The notes: a model not told the origin generated them from the letters alone. DNA of 64,000 bases from Arenimonas sp. SCN 70-307 (GCF_001724815.1 NZ_MEDO01000014.1:62001-126000); one strand, 5' to 3'. Shown: positions 30,367 to 41,697, numbered from the stretch's first letter. Numbers and translations are program-made.

Positions 30367-32049
30367 TCAGCGGCCGCCGCCGCTGCGCCAGATCGTCCAC
30401 ACCAGCCACACGCCGCCCACGGCGGCGCCGAGGAAACCCAGCAGGCCGAACACCGGCAGGCCCAGCAAGGTCGGGCCGCCCTCGACCGTCATCACGATCG
30501 ACGAACCGATGATCAGCGCCGCCACCACGATGCCCACGGTAAGGCGATTGGCCGAATGCGCCACCTGGTCGCCGAAGGCCTGGAGGCGTTCGACGTCGAG
30601 GTTGACGTTCATCCGGCCCTGCCGCAGCGCACGCAGCGCCTGGCGCAGCTGGCCGGGCAGCGAGGAGAGCAGCTCCAGCGTATCGCCGGCGGCGCGCCGC
30701 CCGCGGCGGGCGATCGCGCGCGGCGAATAGCGCGCCAGCATGGCGCGGCGCAGGTAGGGCGCCGCTTCCGAGGCCATGTCGAAGTCCGGGTCCAGGCGCC
30801 GGCCCACGCCCTCGAGCGTCACCAGCACCTTCACCATCATCGCCAGGTCGGCCGGCAGCACCACCGCGTGCTCGCGCAGCATCGCGGCGATCTCGGTGAG
30901 CATGTTGCCCAGGCGCAGCTCGCCCAGCGGCACGCCGTGGTAGTGGTCGATGAAGGCGTCCACTTCGGTTTGCAGCGCCGCTTCGTCCACGCGCTCCTCG
31001 CCGGCCCAGTCGAGCATCACCTCGGCCACCTGGCCGGCGTCGCGGCGCACCAGGCCATCGAACAGGTCGAGCACCTGGTGCCGGCGCGCCTCCGACAGGC
31101 GCCCGACCATGCCGAAGTCGAGCAGCGCCAGCCGGTCGCCCTCGAGCCGGATGACGTTGCCGGGGTGCGGGTCGGCGTGGAAGAAGCCGTCCTCGAACAG
31201 CATCTTCATGCCGGCGCGCGCACCGATGCGGGCCAGCCGGTGCAGGTCGGCGCCGGCGGCGCGCAGCGCGGCCTCGTCGCCCAGCGGGATGCCGTCGATG
31301 AACTGCTGCACGTTCATGCGCTCGCAGGTGTGCGGCCAGTGCACCCGCGGCACCACCACGGCCGGCTCGTCGGCCAGGTTGGCGGCGATGCGCTCGGCGT
31401 GGCGGCACTCGGCGGCCAGGTCGAGCTCGCGCGAGAGCGAGGCCTGCAGCTGGCGCACCAGGGCCTGGGGCTGGTAGCGGCGCAGCTCGGGCGACTCGGC
31501 CTCGAGGATGCGCGCCAGCCGCTGCAGCAGGCGCATGTCGGCCTCCACCAGCGGGCGGATGCCGGGGCGGCGCACCTTCACCGCCACCTCGCTGCCGTCC
31601 TTCAGGCGCGCGCGGTAGACCTGGGCGATGGAGGCGGCGGCGATGGGCGTTTCGTCGAACGCGGCGAACACCGCATCGACCGGTCCGCCGAGGTCTTCCT
31701 CGAGCTGGCCGCGCACCTCGTCGAAGGGCACGGCCGGCACCTGGTTCTGCAGCTTCTCGAACTCGGCGATCCACTCGGGCGCGAACAGGTCCACGCGCGT
31801 GGCCAGCAGCTGGCCGAGCTTGACGAAACTCGGACCCATTTCCTCGAAGGCGCGGCGCACGCGCTCGGGCGGCGCCAGCGTGGCCAGCTCGGCCACGTGT
31901 TCGGAGCGCACCAGCCGCCCGGCCCGCTCGAGCGCGCCGGAAAGCCCCACGCGCCGCACCAGGTCGCCGAAGCCGTAGCGCATGAACACCGAGGCCACCT
32001 CCTGCAGGCGGCCCAGGTCACGCGCGGCGCTGATGGTTTCCCAGAACAC
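30367..32049 (-). CDS. ABC1/AarF/UbiB family kinase-like protein
   Basis: 560 aa; GPSFVKLGQLLATRVDLFAPEW, AAASIAQVYRARLKDGSEVAVKVRRPG, GFFHADPHPGNV. Confidence 0.94.
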   Translation of the reverse strand: MFWETISAARDLGRLQEVASVFMRYGFGDLVRRVGLSGALERAGRLVRSEHVAELATLAPPERVRRAFEEMGPSFVKLGQLLATRVDLFAPEWIAEFEKLQNQVPAVPFDEVRGQLEEDLGGPVDAVFAAFDETPIAAASIAQVYRARLKDGSEVAVKVRRPGIRPLVEADMRLLQRLARILEAESPELRRYQPQALVRQLQASLSRELDLAAECRHAERIAANLADEPAVVVPRVHWPHTCERMNVQQFIDGIPLGDEAALRAAGADLHRLARIGARAGMKMLFEDGFFHADPHPGNVIRLEGDRLALLDFGMVGRLSEARRHQVLDLFDGLVRRDAGQVAEVMLDWAGEERVDEAALQTEVDAFIDHYHGVPLGELRLGNMLTEIAAMLREHAVVLPADLAMMVKVLVTLEGVGRRLDPDFDMASEAAPYLRRAMLARYSPRAIARRGRRAAGDTLELLSSLPGQLRQALRALRQGRMNVNLDVERLQAFGDQVAHSANRLTVGIVVAALIIGSSIVMTVEGGPTLLGLPVFGLLGFLGAAVGGVWLVWTIWRSGGGR

Positions 32050-32058
32050 CCCGCCACG

Positions 32059-32427
32059 TTACCCCATGCAGAAGAAATTGAGCTTGTTGCCGTCGGGGTC
32101 GCGGAAATAAGCGGCGTAGAAGCCCTTGAAACGCTCGCCCGGCGCACCCTCGTCGCGGCCGCCGAGCGCGAGCGCCCGGGCATGCAGCGCATCGACCTGG
32201 GCCGGCGTGCGCACCGCCAGCGCGACCATCGTGCCGTTGCCCGGCGTCGCGGCCTGGCCGTCGAAGGGCCTGATCACGCCGACGCTCGGCGACTGCATGC
32301 CGGTTCCCCAGGCGACGAAGCGATCGCCCTCCATGATGCGCCTGGCGCCCAGCTCGCCCAGCAGGGCGTCGTAGAAGGCGCAGGCACGCGCCATGTCGTT
32401 GGTGCCGAGGGTGACGTAGCCGATCAT
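32059..32427 (-). CDS. VOC family protein (glyoxalase/bleomycin-resistance fold)
   Basis: MIGYVTLGTNDMARACAFYDALLGELG...FRDPDGNKLNFFC. Confidence 0.93.
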   Translation of the reverse strand: MIGYVTLGTNDMARACAFYDALLGELGARRIMEGDRFVAWGTGMQSPSVGVIRPFDGQAATPGNGTMVALAVRTPAQVDALHARALALGGRDEGAPGERFKGFYAAYFRDPDGNKLNFFCMG

Positions 32428-32516
32428 TGGCAATCCTCCGTGGTGTGTCCCGGCAGTCTGGCCGGGTACGCCGGCCGGGGCGAGGGGCATCGCCGCCAGG
32501 ACCGTCCGATCTGGCC

Positions 32517-34187
32517 TCAGAGCATGGGCAGCTGCAGCCCCTGCTCGCGGGCGCAGGCCTTGGCGATGTCGTAGCCGGCGTCGGCGTGGCGCATCACGCC
32601 GGTGCCGGGGTCGTTCCAGAGCACGCGACCGAGGCGCGCGGCGGCGGCCTCGGTGCCGTCGGCGACGATGACCACGCCGCTGTGCTGGCTGTAGCCCATG
32701 CCGACGCCGCCGCCGTGGTGCAGCGACACCCAGGTGGCGCCGCCGGCGACGTTGAGCATGGCGTTGAGCAGCGGCCAGTCGGAGACGGCGTCGGAACCGT
32801 CGAGCATGGCTTCCGTTTCGCGATTGGGGCTGGCGACCGAGCCGGAGTCGAGGTGGTCGCGGCCGATCACGATCGGCGCGCTCACTTCGCCGCTCTTCAC
32901 CATTTCATTGAAGGCCAGCGCGAGGCGGTGGCGATCACCCAGGCCCACCCAGCAGATGCGCGCCGGCAGGCCCTGGAAGCTGATGCGCTCGCGCGCCATG
33001 TCCAGCCAGCGGTGCAGGTGCGGGTTGTCGGGAATCAGTTCCTTGACCTTGGCGTCGGTCTTGTAGATGTCCTCGGGGTCGCCGCTCAGCGCCACCCAGC
33101 GGAAGGGGCCGATGCCGCGGCAGAACAGCGGCCGCACGTAGGCCGGCACGAAGCCCGGGAAGTCGAAGGCGTCCTCGCAGCCCACGTCGAAGGCCATCTG
33201 GCGGATGTTGTTGCCGTAGTCGAAGGTGGGCACGCCCATGTCCTCGAAGTTGAGCATCGCCTCGACGTGGATGCGCATCGAATGCTTGGCGGCGCTGATG
33301 ACCCGCGCGGGGTTGTTCTTCTGCTCGCTGAACCACTCCTCCAGCGACCAGCCGGCCGGCAGGTAGCCGTGCAGCGGGTCGTGGGCGCTGGTCTGGTCGG
33401 TGACGGCGTCGGGGCGCACGCCGCGGCGCACGAGCTCGGGCAGGATTTCGGCGGCATTGCCCAGCAGTGCGATCGAGATGGCCTTGCCTTCGGCGGTGTA
33501 CTTCTCGATGCGCGCGAGCGCGTCGTCGAGGTCCCTGGCCTGTTCGTCCACGTACCGGGTGCGCAGGCGCATGTCGATGCGCGACTGCTGGCATTCGATG
33601 TTGAGCGAGCAGGCGCCGGCCAGCGAGGCCGCCAGCGGCTGCGCGCCGCCCATGCCGCCCAGGCCGGCGGTGAGGATCCAGCGGCCGGTGAGGTCGCCGC
33701 CGTAGTGCTGGCGGCCCATCTCGACGAAGGTTTCGTAGGTGCCCTGCACGATGCCCTGCGAACCGATGTAGATCCAGCTGCCGGCCGTCATCTGGCCGTA
33801 CATCATCAGGCCCTTGGCATCGAGCTCGTTGAAGTGCTCCCAGCTGGCCCAGTGCGGCACCAGGTTGGAGTTGGCGATCAGCACGCGCGGCGCGTCGGGA
33901 TGCGTGGGGAACACGCCCACCGGCTTGCCCGACTGCACCAGCAGGGTCTGGTCGTCGCGCAGCGTGCGCAGGGTCTCGAGGATCTTGTCGTAGCTGGGCC
34001 AGTCGCGCGCGGCGCGGCCGATGCCGCCATAGACCACCAGCTCGGCCGGGTTCTCGGCCACCTCGGGGTCGAGGTTGTTCTGGATCATCCGGTACGCGGC
34101 TTCGGTGAGCCAGGAGCGGCAGCTGAGCTGGTTGCCGCGCGGGGCGGCGATCTTGCGGGACGGGTCGTTGCGGCGGCTGGCGGTCAT
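32517..34187 (-). CDS. hutU: Urocanate hydratase
   Basis: 556 aa; [70 protein letters not shown]. Confidence 0.97.
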   Translation of the reverse strand: MTASRRNDPSRKIAAPRGNQLSCRSWLTEAAYRMIQNNLDPEVAENPAELVVYGGIGRAARDWPSYDKILETLRTLRDDQTLLVQSGKPVGVFPTHPDAPRVLIANSNLVPHWASWEHFNELDAKGLMMYGQMTAGSWIYIGSQGIVQGTYETFVEMGRQHYGGDLTGRWILTAGLGGMGGAQPLAASLAGACSLNIECQQSRIDMRLRTRYVDEQARDLDDALARIEKYTAEGKAISIALLGNAAEILPELVRRGVRPDAVTDQTSAHDPLHGYLPAGWSLEEWFSEQKNNPARVISAAKHSMRIHVEAMLNFEDMGVPTFDYGNNIRQMAFDVGCEDAFDFPGFVPAYVRPLFCRGIGPFRWVALSGDPEDIYKTDAKVKELIPDNPHLHRWLDMARERISFQGLPARICWVGLGDRHRLALAFNEMVKSGEVSAPIVIGRDHLDSGSVASPNRETEAMLDGSDAVSDWPLLNAMLNVAGGATWVSLHHGGGVGMGYSQHSGVVIVADGTEAAAARLGRVLWNDPGTGVMRHADAGYDIAKACAREQGLQLPML

Positions 34188-34240
34188 CGGAGGCTCCCTG
34201 GGGATTTGCCCAGTATAAATCGCCCCCCACGGCGAGGCGC

Positions 34241-35002
34241 CTACATGCCGCGGAAACGATGCAGGAAGGCCGAACTCACCGGCAGCGTCTCGGCGCGGCC
34301 GCGCAGGCTCAGGCGCGCCTTGCCCAGCTCGTCCTTGCGCACGCGGTCGATGGCCGACACCCGCACCACCACGCCGCGGTGCACCTGCCAGAACTCCTCG
34401 GGGTCGAGCCCGGCCAGCAGCTCCTTGAGCGGCGTGCGGATCACCGCCTCGTCTTCGCCGGCCACCACCCGCACGTATTTGTCCTGCGCCTGGAAGTACA
34501 GCACTTCGTCGATGCCGAGCATGCGCACGTTGTCGCCGATGCTGGCGCTGATCCAGCGGATGCGGCGCTCGCCCTCGGGGCGCAGGCGTGCCTCGAGCTG
34601 CTCGAGCCGGGCCTGCAGGTCGTCGCCGCGGGGCGCGGCCAGCCGCTCGCGCAGGCGCTCGATGGCGGTGGCCAGGCGCGCCGGCGCCACCGGCTTGAGC
34701 AGGTAGTCGACTGCACCGGCCTCGAAGGCGCGGATGGCGTAGTCGTCGTAGGCGGTGGTGAACACCACCTGGCCGCCCGCGGCCACCACCGCCCGCGCCA
34801 CGTCCAGGCCCGAGACGCCCGGCATGCGGATGTCGAGGAAGGCCACGCGCGGCCGGTGCACGGCCACGGCCTCGAGCGCGGCGATGCCGTCCTCGCAGGC
34901 GGCCACGACCTCGAGGTCGGGCCAGGCCTCGGCGAGCATGTCGAGCAGGGCGGCGCGCTGCGGCGCCTCGTCTTCGGCGACGATGGCGGTGACCTGGCTC
35001 AT
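34241..35002 (-). CDS. LytTR-family response regulator (AlgR-like)
   Basis: Receiver ([15 protein letters not shown]) plus LytTR output ([47 protein letters not shown]). Confidence 0.92.
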   Translation of the reverse strand: MSQVTAIVAEDEAPQRAALLDMLAEAWPDLEVVAACEDGIAALEAVAVHRPRVAFLDIRMPGVSGLDVARAVVAAGGQVVFTTAYDDYAIRAFEAGAVDYLLKPVAPARLATAIERLRERLAAPRGDDLQARLEQLEARLRPEGERRIRWISASIGDNVRMLGIDEVLYFQAQDKYVRVVAGEDEAVIRTPLKELLAGLDPEEFWQVHRGVVVRVSAIDRVRKDELGKARLSLRGRAETLPVSSAFLHRFRGM

Positions 35003-36240
35003 GCACCCTCCCCGGCCGCGTCCAGCGGCACGATGATTTCGGCCACCGCGCCGCGGCCGCCGGCGAGGTTGCGCAGGCTGAAGCTGGCGGCGCCGCCGTA
35101 GCGCGTGGCCAGCTGCTCGCGCACGTTGGCCAGGCCCATGCCGCTGCCCAGGCCCGGCTGCAGGCCGGCGCCGTCGTCCACCACGCTCAGCACCAGGCGC
35201 TCGCCGCGCAGGCTGGCGCGCACCTCCACGCGGCCCGGGCCGGGCTGCGGCTCGATGCCATGCTTGATGGCGTTTTCGACCAGGGTGATCAGCAGCAGCG
35301 GCGGGAACGGCCGCTCGCGCAGCGCCGGCTCGGCCTCGACCGCATAAGCCAGCCGCCCGCCCATGCGCAGGCGCATCAGCTCGAGGTAACTGGCGCAGAT
35401 GTCGAGCTGCTGGCCGAGCGTGGAATAAAGCAGCGCCTCGCCGTCGCGCAGCTTGGGGATGGTGGCGCGAAGGTGCGCCACCAGGGCGTCGAGCGTGGCC
35501 TCGGCCTGGGCCGGGTCCTGGCGCACCAGCGCGCGCACCGAGGCCAGGGTGTTGAACAGGAAATGCGGCTCCACCTGGGCCTGCAGCAGGCCCAGGCGCA
35601 GGTCGGCCTGCTGCTTCTGCGTGCGCAGGGCGCGCAGCTCGCGGGTGCGCTGCGCCGACTGCCAGCGCTGGTGCTCGCGGAAGTAGGCGCGCAGCGCCAG
35701 GCCGCCACCGAGCAGGCCGTAGATGCCCGCGAGCACGACGATGTTGATGGCCATGGCCAGGGGTTTGACCGAACGCGCCACCTCGGGCTCGCGATCGGTC
35801 ACCACGCCGGCCTCGACCAGCGCCGGCCGCACGGTGCGGTCAATCTCGCCCGAAGCCCAGCGGTCGATGGCGAAGCTCGCGCCCATGCCCAGCAGCACCG
35901 CCAGCACCACCACGCGCGCTTCGCGCCGGCGCGGCCAGCGCCGGTGCCGGACCGCCGTCGCCAGCGCCGGCCCGCCCATGGCCATCAGGAAGAAGGCTCC
36001 CCCCTGCAGCGCCGTGACCCGTGCGCCGCGCAGCCAGTCGTCGGTGAGCGCGGCGATGCCGAAACCCGAGAGCAGCGCGAAACACAGCACCGCGATGCCG
36101 AACACCAGCGCACGCCCGGCCAGCCAGCGGCGGCTGAATACCGGATAGCGTTGGTAGCGGTTCCAGGGCGCGTCGCCGCCCACCAGCACTTCGGCGGGCA
36201 GCGGTTGGCGCAGTGAATAGGTCGTGCCTGGCTCGCTCAT
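34999..36240 (-). CDS. LytS/AlgZ-like sensor histidine kinase
   Basis: [47 protein letters not shown]; overlaps regulator start. Confidence 0.92.
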   Translation of the reverse strand: MSEPGTTYSLRQPLPAEVLVGGDAPWNRYQRYPVFSRRWLAGRALVFGIAVLCFALLSGFGIAALTDDWLRGARVTALQGGAFFLMAMGGPALATAVRHRRWPRRREARVVVLAVLLGMGASFAIDRWASGEIDRTVRPALVEAGVVTDREPEVARSVKPLAMAINIVVLAGIYGLLGGGLALRAYFREHQRWQSAQRTRELRALRTQKQQADLRLGLLQAQVEPHFLFNTLASVRALVRQDPAQAEATLDALVAHLRATIPKLRDGEALLYSTLGQQLDICASYLELMRLRMGGRLAYAVEAEPALRERPFPPLLLITLVENAIKHGIEPQPGPGRVEVRASLRGERLVLSVVDDGAGLQPGLGSGMGLANVREQLATRYGGAASFSLRNLAGGRGAVAEIIVPLDAAGEGA

Positions 36241-36263
36241 GGTCGCCGCAGGATAACGAGGGC

Positions 36264-37652
36264 TCAGGGGGTCGCGCCACGCGCGGGCAGGCGCCTGGCC
36301 GGCACGACGCCGCCGCCCTGGATCCACACGAAGCCGAGGCTGCCGTCGGGCTGGGGCGTCGGGCGCAGCACGGCGTCGAATGCCCGCGGGTAGAAGTCCC
36401 CCGCGCTGTCGTAGCCCATCGCGAAGGCGGGCTGGCCCTCGGCCTGGATCTCGAGCGCATCGCCCTTGCGGCGCACCGCCATCTTCATCGCGCCCTGCAG
36501 CTGGTAGTCGCCGGCGAGCGCGTCGAGCAGTTCCGCCGGCGCCTTCTGCTCGCGTCGCGGCGCGCCCAGCGGCACCGTCGGGTCGAGCAGGTGCAGGCCC
36601 AGGCTGCCCAGGCCACCCAGCGAATGCAGCGCGGTGTCCGAGAGCACCACCACGCCGCGGCCGCCTTCGCGGTCGAAGGCGACCATCGAGGAGAAACCGC
36701 CCGTGCCGCCTTCGTGGACATGCACCGCGCGGCCGTTGAGCGGCGCGAGGAACCAGCCCATGCCCATCCTTGGCTGGCCGCCGGTCCAGGCCGGCTGCTG
36801 GGTGAGGTCGAGCGCCGGCTGCAGCGCCTGCGGCGCCTCGCCGAGCTGGGCCTGCACGTACGCGACCATGTCGTCGAGCGTGGCGCGCACGCCACCGACG
36901 CCGCCGGTGTCGTCGCGGAAGGTCCAGGCCGGCACGGCGCTGCGGTTGGGCGCATGGCCCCGTGCCGCCTGCACGCCCTGCGGGCGCTGGTCGAGGTACG
37001 CGCCGTCCATGCCCAGCGGCGTGAACAGGCCTGCGTCGAGCCGCGCTTCCAGCGGCTGGCCGCTGCGCCGCGCCAGGGCCTCGGAAAGCAGCATCACGGC
37101 GAAGTTCGAGTATTCGAAAGCGCTGCCGGGGGGGCGCGAAAGCGTCACCCGGCCGAGCGCGGCGTGCAGGTCGGCGGCGCGCATGCCGGCGTAGGGGTCG
37201 GTCGGATTGGTGATGGCCACGCCCGGCGGCAGGGCCGGCAGGCCGCTGGTGTGGGTGACCAGGTGCCGCAGCCGGATCGGTTCGCCTTCGAAGGCGGGCA
37301 CGGTCGTGCCCTCGGGCAGCCAGCTGGCCAGCGTGTCGTCGAGCGAGGCGCGGCCGGCCTGGATTTCCTGCGCGAGCAGGACCGCGACCATCGTCTTGCT
37401 GACCGAACCGATCTCGAAGGCGGTGGACGGACCGATCCGCGGCGCGGCGTCGGGGTCGGCGCAGCCGTAGGCGCGCGCCACGCCACCGGCCTCGATCACC
37501 GCGACGGCGAAACAGGCACCGGTGCGGTCGCCGTGCAGGCGCTCGCCGAGCTTGCGGCCGAGCTCGGCATCGTCCACCGCGGCCGCCGGGGCCGACAGCA
37601 TCATGGCGAGCGAGAGGCTGGCAAGGGATGGGACCAGGGACATGGCGGGCAC
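36264..37652 (-). CDS. Serine hydrolase (class C beta-lactamase/D-Ala-D-Ala carboxypeptidase-like)
   Basis: FEIGSVSKTMVAVLL (SxxK), FEYSNFAVMLL (YxN), HEGGTGGFSS; signal peptide. Confidence 0.92.
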   Translation of the reverse strand: MPAMSLVPSLASLSLAMMLSAPAAAVDDAELGRKLGERLHGDRTGACFAVAVIEAGGVARAYGCADPDAAPRIGPSTAFEIGSVSKTMVAVLLAQEIQAGRASLDDTLASWLPEGTTVPAFEGEPIRLRHLVTHTSGLPALPPGVAITNPTDPYAGMRAADLHAALGRVTLSRPPGSAFEYSNFAVMLLSEALARRSGQPLEARLDAGLFTPLGMDGAYLDQRPQGVQAARGHAPNRSAVPAWTFRDDTGGVGGVRATLDDMVAYVQAQLGEAPQALQPALDLTQQPAWTGGQPRMGMGWFLAPLNGRAVHVHEGGTGGFSSMVAFDREGGRGVVVLSDTALHSLGGLGSLGLHLLDPTVPLGAPRREQKAPAELLDALAGDYQLQGAMKMAVRRKGDALEIQAEGQPAFAMGYDSAGDFYPRAFDAVLRPTPQPDGSLGFVWIQGGGVVPARRLPARGATP

Positions 37653-37754
37653 CTCCGGGTTGGGCAGGTTGGCAGCCTGGCCCGGCCCGGGGCGCCCTGC
37701 CGGCGTTTGCGACGAAACCGCGTCCGCGGGGGACGAAGCGGCCCCAGCGGGGTC

Positions 37755-39020
37755 TCAGCCGGCCAGCAGGCGCCGCATCGCCAGGCCGAAACGCGCGGCG
37801 ATGGCGTCGGAGCCGGCGTGGCGGCCTTCGCGCACGCGGGCCACGCCCGCCACGTGCACTTCGCGCACCAGCGGGCGGTTGCCGGCGAAGACGAAGCGGT
37901 CGAGCAGGTCGTCGGCGGTCGCGCCCGCGAGCGCGGGCGCGTCGCCGTCGAGCACGATGCGATCCCCGGCCGAAGCCGGCTGGCCGCAGGCACGCAGGCC
38001 GCCGGCGTGCGCCTGCTGGAACAGCAGCGCGCCGGTGCTGGGCCGGGCCGGCGACACCGCCACGTTGCGACGGTGCGTGCGCAGGCGCTGGCCGTACTCG
38101 AGCCAGCGCAGCTCTTCGACCACCGACACCGACACGTGCGAGTCGCTGCCCACGCCCCAGTGCCCGCCCGCGGCGAGGTAATCGGCCAGCGGGAAGAAAC
38201 CGTCGCCGAGGTTGGCCTCGGTGGTCGGGCAGATGGCCACGGTGGCGCCGCTGGCGGCGATGCCGCGCACTTCGCCCTCGTCGAGGTGGGTGGCGTGCAC
38301 CAGGGTCCAGCGCGCATCCACGCCGGCGTTGTCGAGCAGCCAGCGCACCGGCCGCGAACCACGCAGGGCCACGCACTCCTCCACTTCGGGCAGCTGTTCG
38401 GCGACATGGATGTGGATGGGCATCGGCTCGCCGGCGATGGCCACCAGCAGCGCCTGCATCGCGTCCGGGGGCACGGCGCGCAGGCTGTGCAGGGCCACGC
38501 CCACGTCCAGCGTGTCGTCGCGCAGCGCACGCAGCGACTGCAGCAGGGCCAGGTAGTCGTCGGGCGCATGGCCGAAGCGGCGCTGGCGCTCCGACAGCGC
38601 GCGGCCGTCGAAGCCGCCGCTCATGTAGAGCACCGGCAGCAAGGTGAGCCGGATGCCGGTGTCGCGCGCGGCGGCGATGAGCGCCTTCGACATCGCCGCC
38701 GGGTCGGCATAGGGCCGGCCATCGGGCTGGTGGTGCAGGTAGTGGAACTCGCAGACGGTGGTGTAACCGGCCTCGAGCATCTCGGCGTAGAGCTGGCAGG
38801 CCACCGCGTGCAGGGTGTCGGGGTCGAAGCGGCCGGCGAAGCGGTACATCAGCTCGCGCCAGGTCCAGAAGCTGTCGTTCGGGTCGCCCTGGCGTTCGGC
38901 CAGGCCGGCCATGGCGCGCTGGAAGGCGTGTGAATGCAGGTTGGCCAGCCCGGGCAGCCACCAGTGGCCGTCGGCGGACTGGCGGGGCATGGCGGGCTGG
39001 GCAGCGGCTGCAGGCGACAT
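37755..39020 (-). CDS. hutF: Formimidoylglutamate deiminase
   Basis: [75 protein letters not shown]. Confidence 0.92.
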   Translation of the reverse strand: MSPAAAAQPAMPRQSADGHWWLPGLANLHSHAFQRAMAGLAERQGDPNDSFWTWRELMYRFAGRFDPDTLHAVACQLYAEMLEAGYTTVCEFHYLHHQPDGRPYADPAAMSKALIAAARDTGIRLTLLPVLYMSGGFDGRALSERQRRFGHAPDDYLALLQSLRALRDDTLDVGVALHSLRAVPPDAMQALLVAIAGEPMPIHIHVAEQLPEVEECVALRGSRPVRWLLDNAGVDARWTLVHATHLDEGEVRGIAASGATVAICPTTEANLGDGFFPLADYLAAGGHWGVGSDSHVSVSVVEELRWLEYGQRLRTHRRNVAVSPARPSTGALLFQQAHAGGLRACGQPASAGDRIVLDGDAPALAGATADDLLDRFVFAGNRPLVREVHVAGVARVREGRHAGSDAIAARFGLAMRRLLAG

Positions 39021-39066
39021 CGCGGCAGTTTCGCATGGCGCCCGAGCCGCCGCATACAATGCCGGC

Positions 39067-40227
39067 ATGGGCGCCCTTTCCGGCTACACGGTCCTCGAAC
39101 TCTCGCGCGTGCTCGCCGGGCCGTGGTGCGGCATGACCTTGGCCGACCTGGGCGCCGACGTCATCAAGCTCGAGTCCTTCGACGGCGACGACACCCGCGG
39201 CCTGGGCCCGCCCTTCCTCGACGGCATGTCGGCCTACTTCGCCTGCTGCAACCGCAACAAGCGCTCGCTGGCCATCGACCTGCGCAACCCGGCCTCGCGC
39301 CCGCTGCTCGAGGCGCTGGTGCGCGGCGCCGACGTACTGGTGGAGAACTTCCGAACGGGCGGCGCCGAAGCGCTGGGCGTAGGCTACGAGGCCATGGCGG
39401 CCATCAACCCGCGCCTCGTGTACTGCTCGATCTCGGGCTACGGCCGCAGCGGCCCGGAAGCCGCGCGCCCGGGCTACGACTACGTGGTGCAGGCCGAGGC
39501 CGGGCTGATGTCGATCACCGGCCCGGCCGATGGCGAACCCTCGAAGGTGGGCGTGGCCGTGGCCGACCTGGCCACCGGCCAGAACGCCGCCACCGCCATC
39601 CTGGCCGCGCTGCTGCAGCGCGGGCGGGATGGCCGCGGCCAGCGCATCGACGTCTCGCTGTTCGACACCCAGCTGGCGATGCTGGCCAACGTGGCCGGCA
39701 ATGCCTTGTTCACCGGCGTCGACGCGCCGCGCTACGGCAACACCCACCCGAGCATCGTGCCCTACCAGGCCTTCCGCGCCAGCGACCGCACGTTCGTGCT
39801 GGCCGTGGCCAGCGAGAAGCTCTGGCGCCAGCTGTGCCACGCGCTGGGCCGCGAGGACTGGCTGGCCGACGCGCGCTACGCCAGCAACGCGGCGCGCGTG
39901 GCCAACCGCGGGCCGCTGTGCGAGGCGCTGGCGGCGGTGTTCGCCGGCCAGCCGGCCGCGCACTGGCTCGCGCTGTTCGACCACGCCGGCATCCCGGCTG
40001 CGCCGATAAACACCGTCACCCAGGCGCTGGACCACGAAGTGGCCAGGGCGCGGGGAATGCGGGTGGAAATCGGCGGCATCCCGATGGTGGGCAGCCCGAT
40101 CAAGCTCTCGGCCTCGCCGCCACGGCTCGAGCGTCCACCGCCGAAGCTGGGCGAGCACGGCGAAGAAATCACCCGCGCGCTCGGCTTCGATGCCGCCGCG
40201 CTGCGTGCCGCGGGGGCCATCCGGTGA
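39067..40227 (+). CDS. CaiB/BaiF family CoA-transferase
   Basis: [76 protein letters not shown]. Confidence 0.94.
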   Translation: MGALSGYTVLELSRVLAGPWCGMTLADLGADVIKLESFDGDDTRGLGPPFLDGMSAYFACCNRNKRSLAIDLRNPASRPLLEALVRGADVLVENFRTGGAEALGVGYEAMAAINPRLVYCSISGYGRSGPEAARPGYDYVVQAEAGLMSITGPADGEPSKVGVAVADLATGQNAATAILAALLQRGRDGRGQRIDVSLFDTQLAMLANVAGNALFTGVDAPRYGNTHPSIVPYQAFRASDRTFVLAVASEKLWRQLCHALGREDWLADARYASNAARVANRGPLCEALAAVFAGQPAAHWLALFDHAGIPAAPINTVTQALDHEVARARGMRVEIGGIPMVGSPIKLSASPPRLERPPPKLGEHGEEITRALGFDAAALRAAGAIR

Positions 40228-41459
40228 TCGGGCGGCTCGCCCCTCCCTGGGACCGGCTGCTGCTCGACGCGCGTCTGGCCACGCTGCGCGACGACCTCGG
40301 CGCCTACGGCGTGGTCGAGGACGGCGCGCTCGCCTGGAAGGACGGGCTGATCGCCTACGCCGGTCCCGCCGCCGGGTTGCCCGGCGAGCCGGCCGCGCTG
40401 GCGGCGCGGGTCGAATCGGCCGCCGGCCGCTGGATCACGCCGGGCCTGGTGGATTGCCACACGCACCTGGTGTTCGGCGGCGACCGCGCGCGCGAGTTCG
40501 AGCGCCGGCTGCAGGGCGCCACCTACGAACAGATCGCCCGCGAAGGCGGCGGCATCGCCTCGAGCGTGCGCGCCACCCGCGCCCTCGACGAAGACGCGCT
40601 GCTGGCGGCCTCGCTGCCGCGCGCCCGCGCCCTGCTGGCCGACGGCGTGACGACCATCGAGATCAAGTCCGGCTACGGCCTGGACTTCGAATCCGAGCAG
40701 CGGATGCTGCGCGTGGCGCGGCGCATCGGCGACGCGCTGGGCGTCACCGTGCGCACCACGTACCTGGCCGCGCACGCCCTGCCGCCGGAATTCGCGGGCC
40801 GCGCCGACGACTACATCGAAGCCGCCTGCGCCTGGCTGCCGAAACTGCACGAACAGGGCCTGGTGGATGCCGTGGATGCCTTTTGCGAGGGCATCGGCTT
40901 CACGCCGGAACAAACGCGCCGCATGTTCGAAGCCGCGCGTGAGCTCGGCCTGCCGGTGAAACTTCACGCCGACCAGCTCAGCGACCTCGGCGGCGCCGCG
41001 CTGGTGGCGGGCTTCGGCGGTCTCTCGGCCGACCACATCGAATGGACCGGCGAGGACGCCGTGCGCGCCATGGCCGCGGCCGGCACCGTGGCGGTGCTGC
41101 TGCCGGGCGCCTTCCACGTGCTGCGCGAAACGAAGCTGCCGCCGATCGAAGCGCTGCGCGAACGCGCGGTGCCGATGGCCGTGGCCACCGACCTCAACCC
41201 GGGCACCTCGCCGCTGCAGTCGCTGCGGCTGGCGATGTCGCTGGCCTGCACGCACTTCCGGCTCACGCCCGAGGAAGCCCTGCGCGGCGCAACCCACCAT
41301 GCCGCGCTCGCCCTGGGCCTGCACGATCGCGGTCGGCTCGTGCCCGGCCAGCGCGCCGACTTCGTGCAGTGGCAGGTCGGCCACCCGGCGGAACTGGCTT
41401 ATTGGCTCGGCGGCGACCTCGTGCACGCCATCCACGTCGCCGGCCGCCGCCTCAAATGA
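40224..41459 (+). CDS. hutI: Imidazolonepropionase
   Basis: GTG start overlapping CaiB stop; [52 protein letters not shown]. Confidence 0.96.
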   Translation: MIGRLAPPWDRLLLDARLATLRDDLGAYGVVEDGALAWKDGLIAYAGPAAGLPGEPAALAARVESAAGRWITPGLVDCHTHLVFGGDRAREFERRLQGATYEQIAREGGGIASSVRATRALDEDALLAASLPRARALLADGVTTIEIKSGYGLDFESEQRMLRVARRIGDALGVTVRTTYLAAHALPPEFAGRADDYIEAACAWLPKLHEQGLVDAVDAFCEGIGFTPEQTRRMFEAARELGLPVKLHADQLSDLGGAALVAGFGGLSADHIEWTGEDAVRAMAAAGTVAVLLPGAFHVLRETKLPPIEALRERAVPMAVATDLNPGTSPLQSLRLAMSLACTHFRLTPEEALRGATHHAALALGLHDRGRLVPGQRADFVQWQVGHPAELAYWLGGDLVHAIHVAGRRLK

Positions 41460-41460
41460 A

Positions 41461-41513
41461 AATGGGGCCAGAGCGCATGGGCGTTTGCAACGCCCAGGTG
41501 CTCTGACCCCATT
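41461..41513. repeat. REP-like long hairpin / possible bidirectional terminator between hutI and thx
   Basis: AATGGGGCCAGAGCGCATGGGCGTT-TGC-AACGCCCAGGTGCTCTGACCCCATT: 25-bp arms, 2 mismatches and one G:U. Confidence 0.65.
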
Positions 41514-41526
41514 GGGTAACGCGGTA

Positions 41527-41697
41527 TTACTTGGCGGCGGCCTTCTTGGTGGCCTTCTTGGCCGGCGCCTTGGCGACCGGGGCCTTGACGGCCGGAGCCT
41601 TCGCAGCGGTCACCTTGGTGGCCGACTGGGGACGGGCATTGCCGTAGCTGGCGGCGTAACGCTTGCCCTTGGTGGTCTTCTTGTCGCCCCTACCCAT
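41527..41697 (-). CDS. 30S ribosomal protein THX-like with Ala/Lys/Pro-rich (histone H1-like) tail
   Basis: MGRGDKKTTKGKRYAASYGNARP (Thx-like core) + KVTAAKAPAVKAPVAKAPAKKATKKAAAK. Confidence 0.8.
   Translation of the reverse strand: MGRGDKKTTKGKRYAASYGNARPQSATKVTAAKAPAVKAPVAKAPAKKATKKAAAK

Noticed and set aside
34999-40158. 1719-aa minus-strand ORF spanning the LytS kinase, serine hydrolase, hutF and CaiB
   Set aside because: Only the last ~414 codons match the kinase; the rest is Arg/Ala/Gly-rich out-of-frame translation over well-supported genes, a GC artefact.
41527-41610. Short nucleotide repeats (ggcgccttggc-like) near the thx 3' end
   Set aside because: Explained by the encoded AKAP/KKA low-complexity tail.
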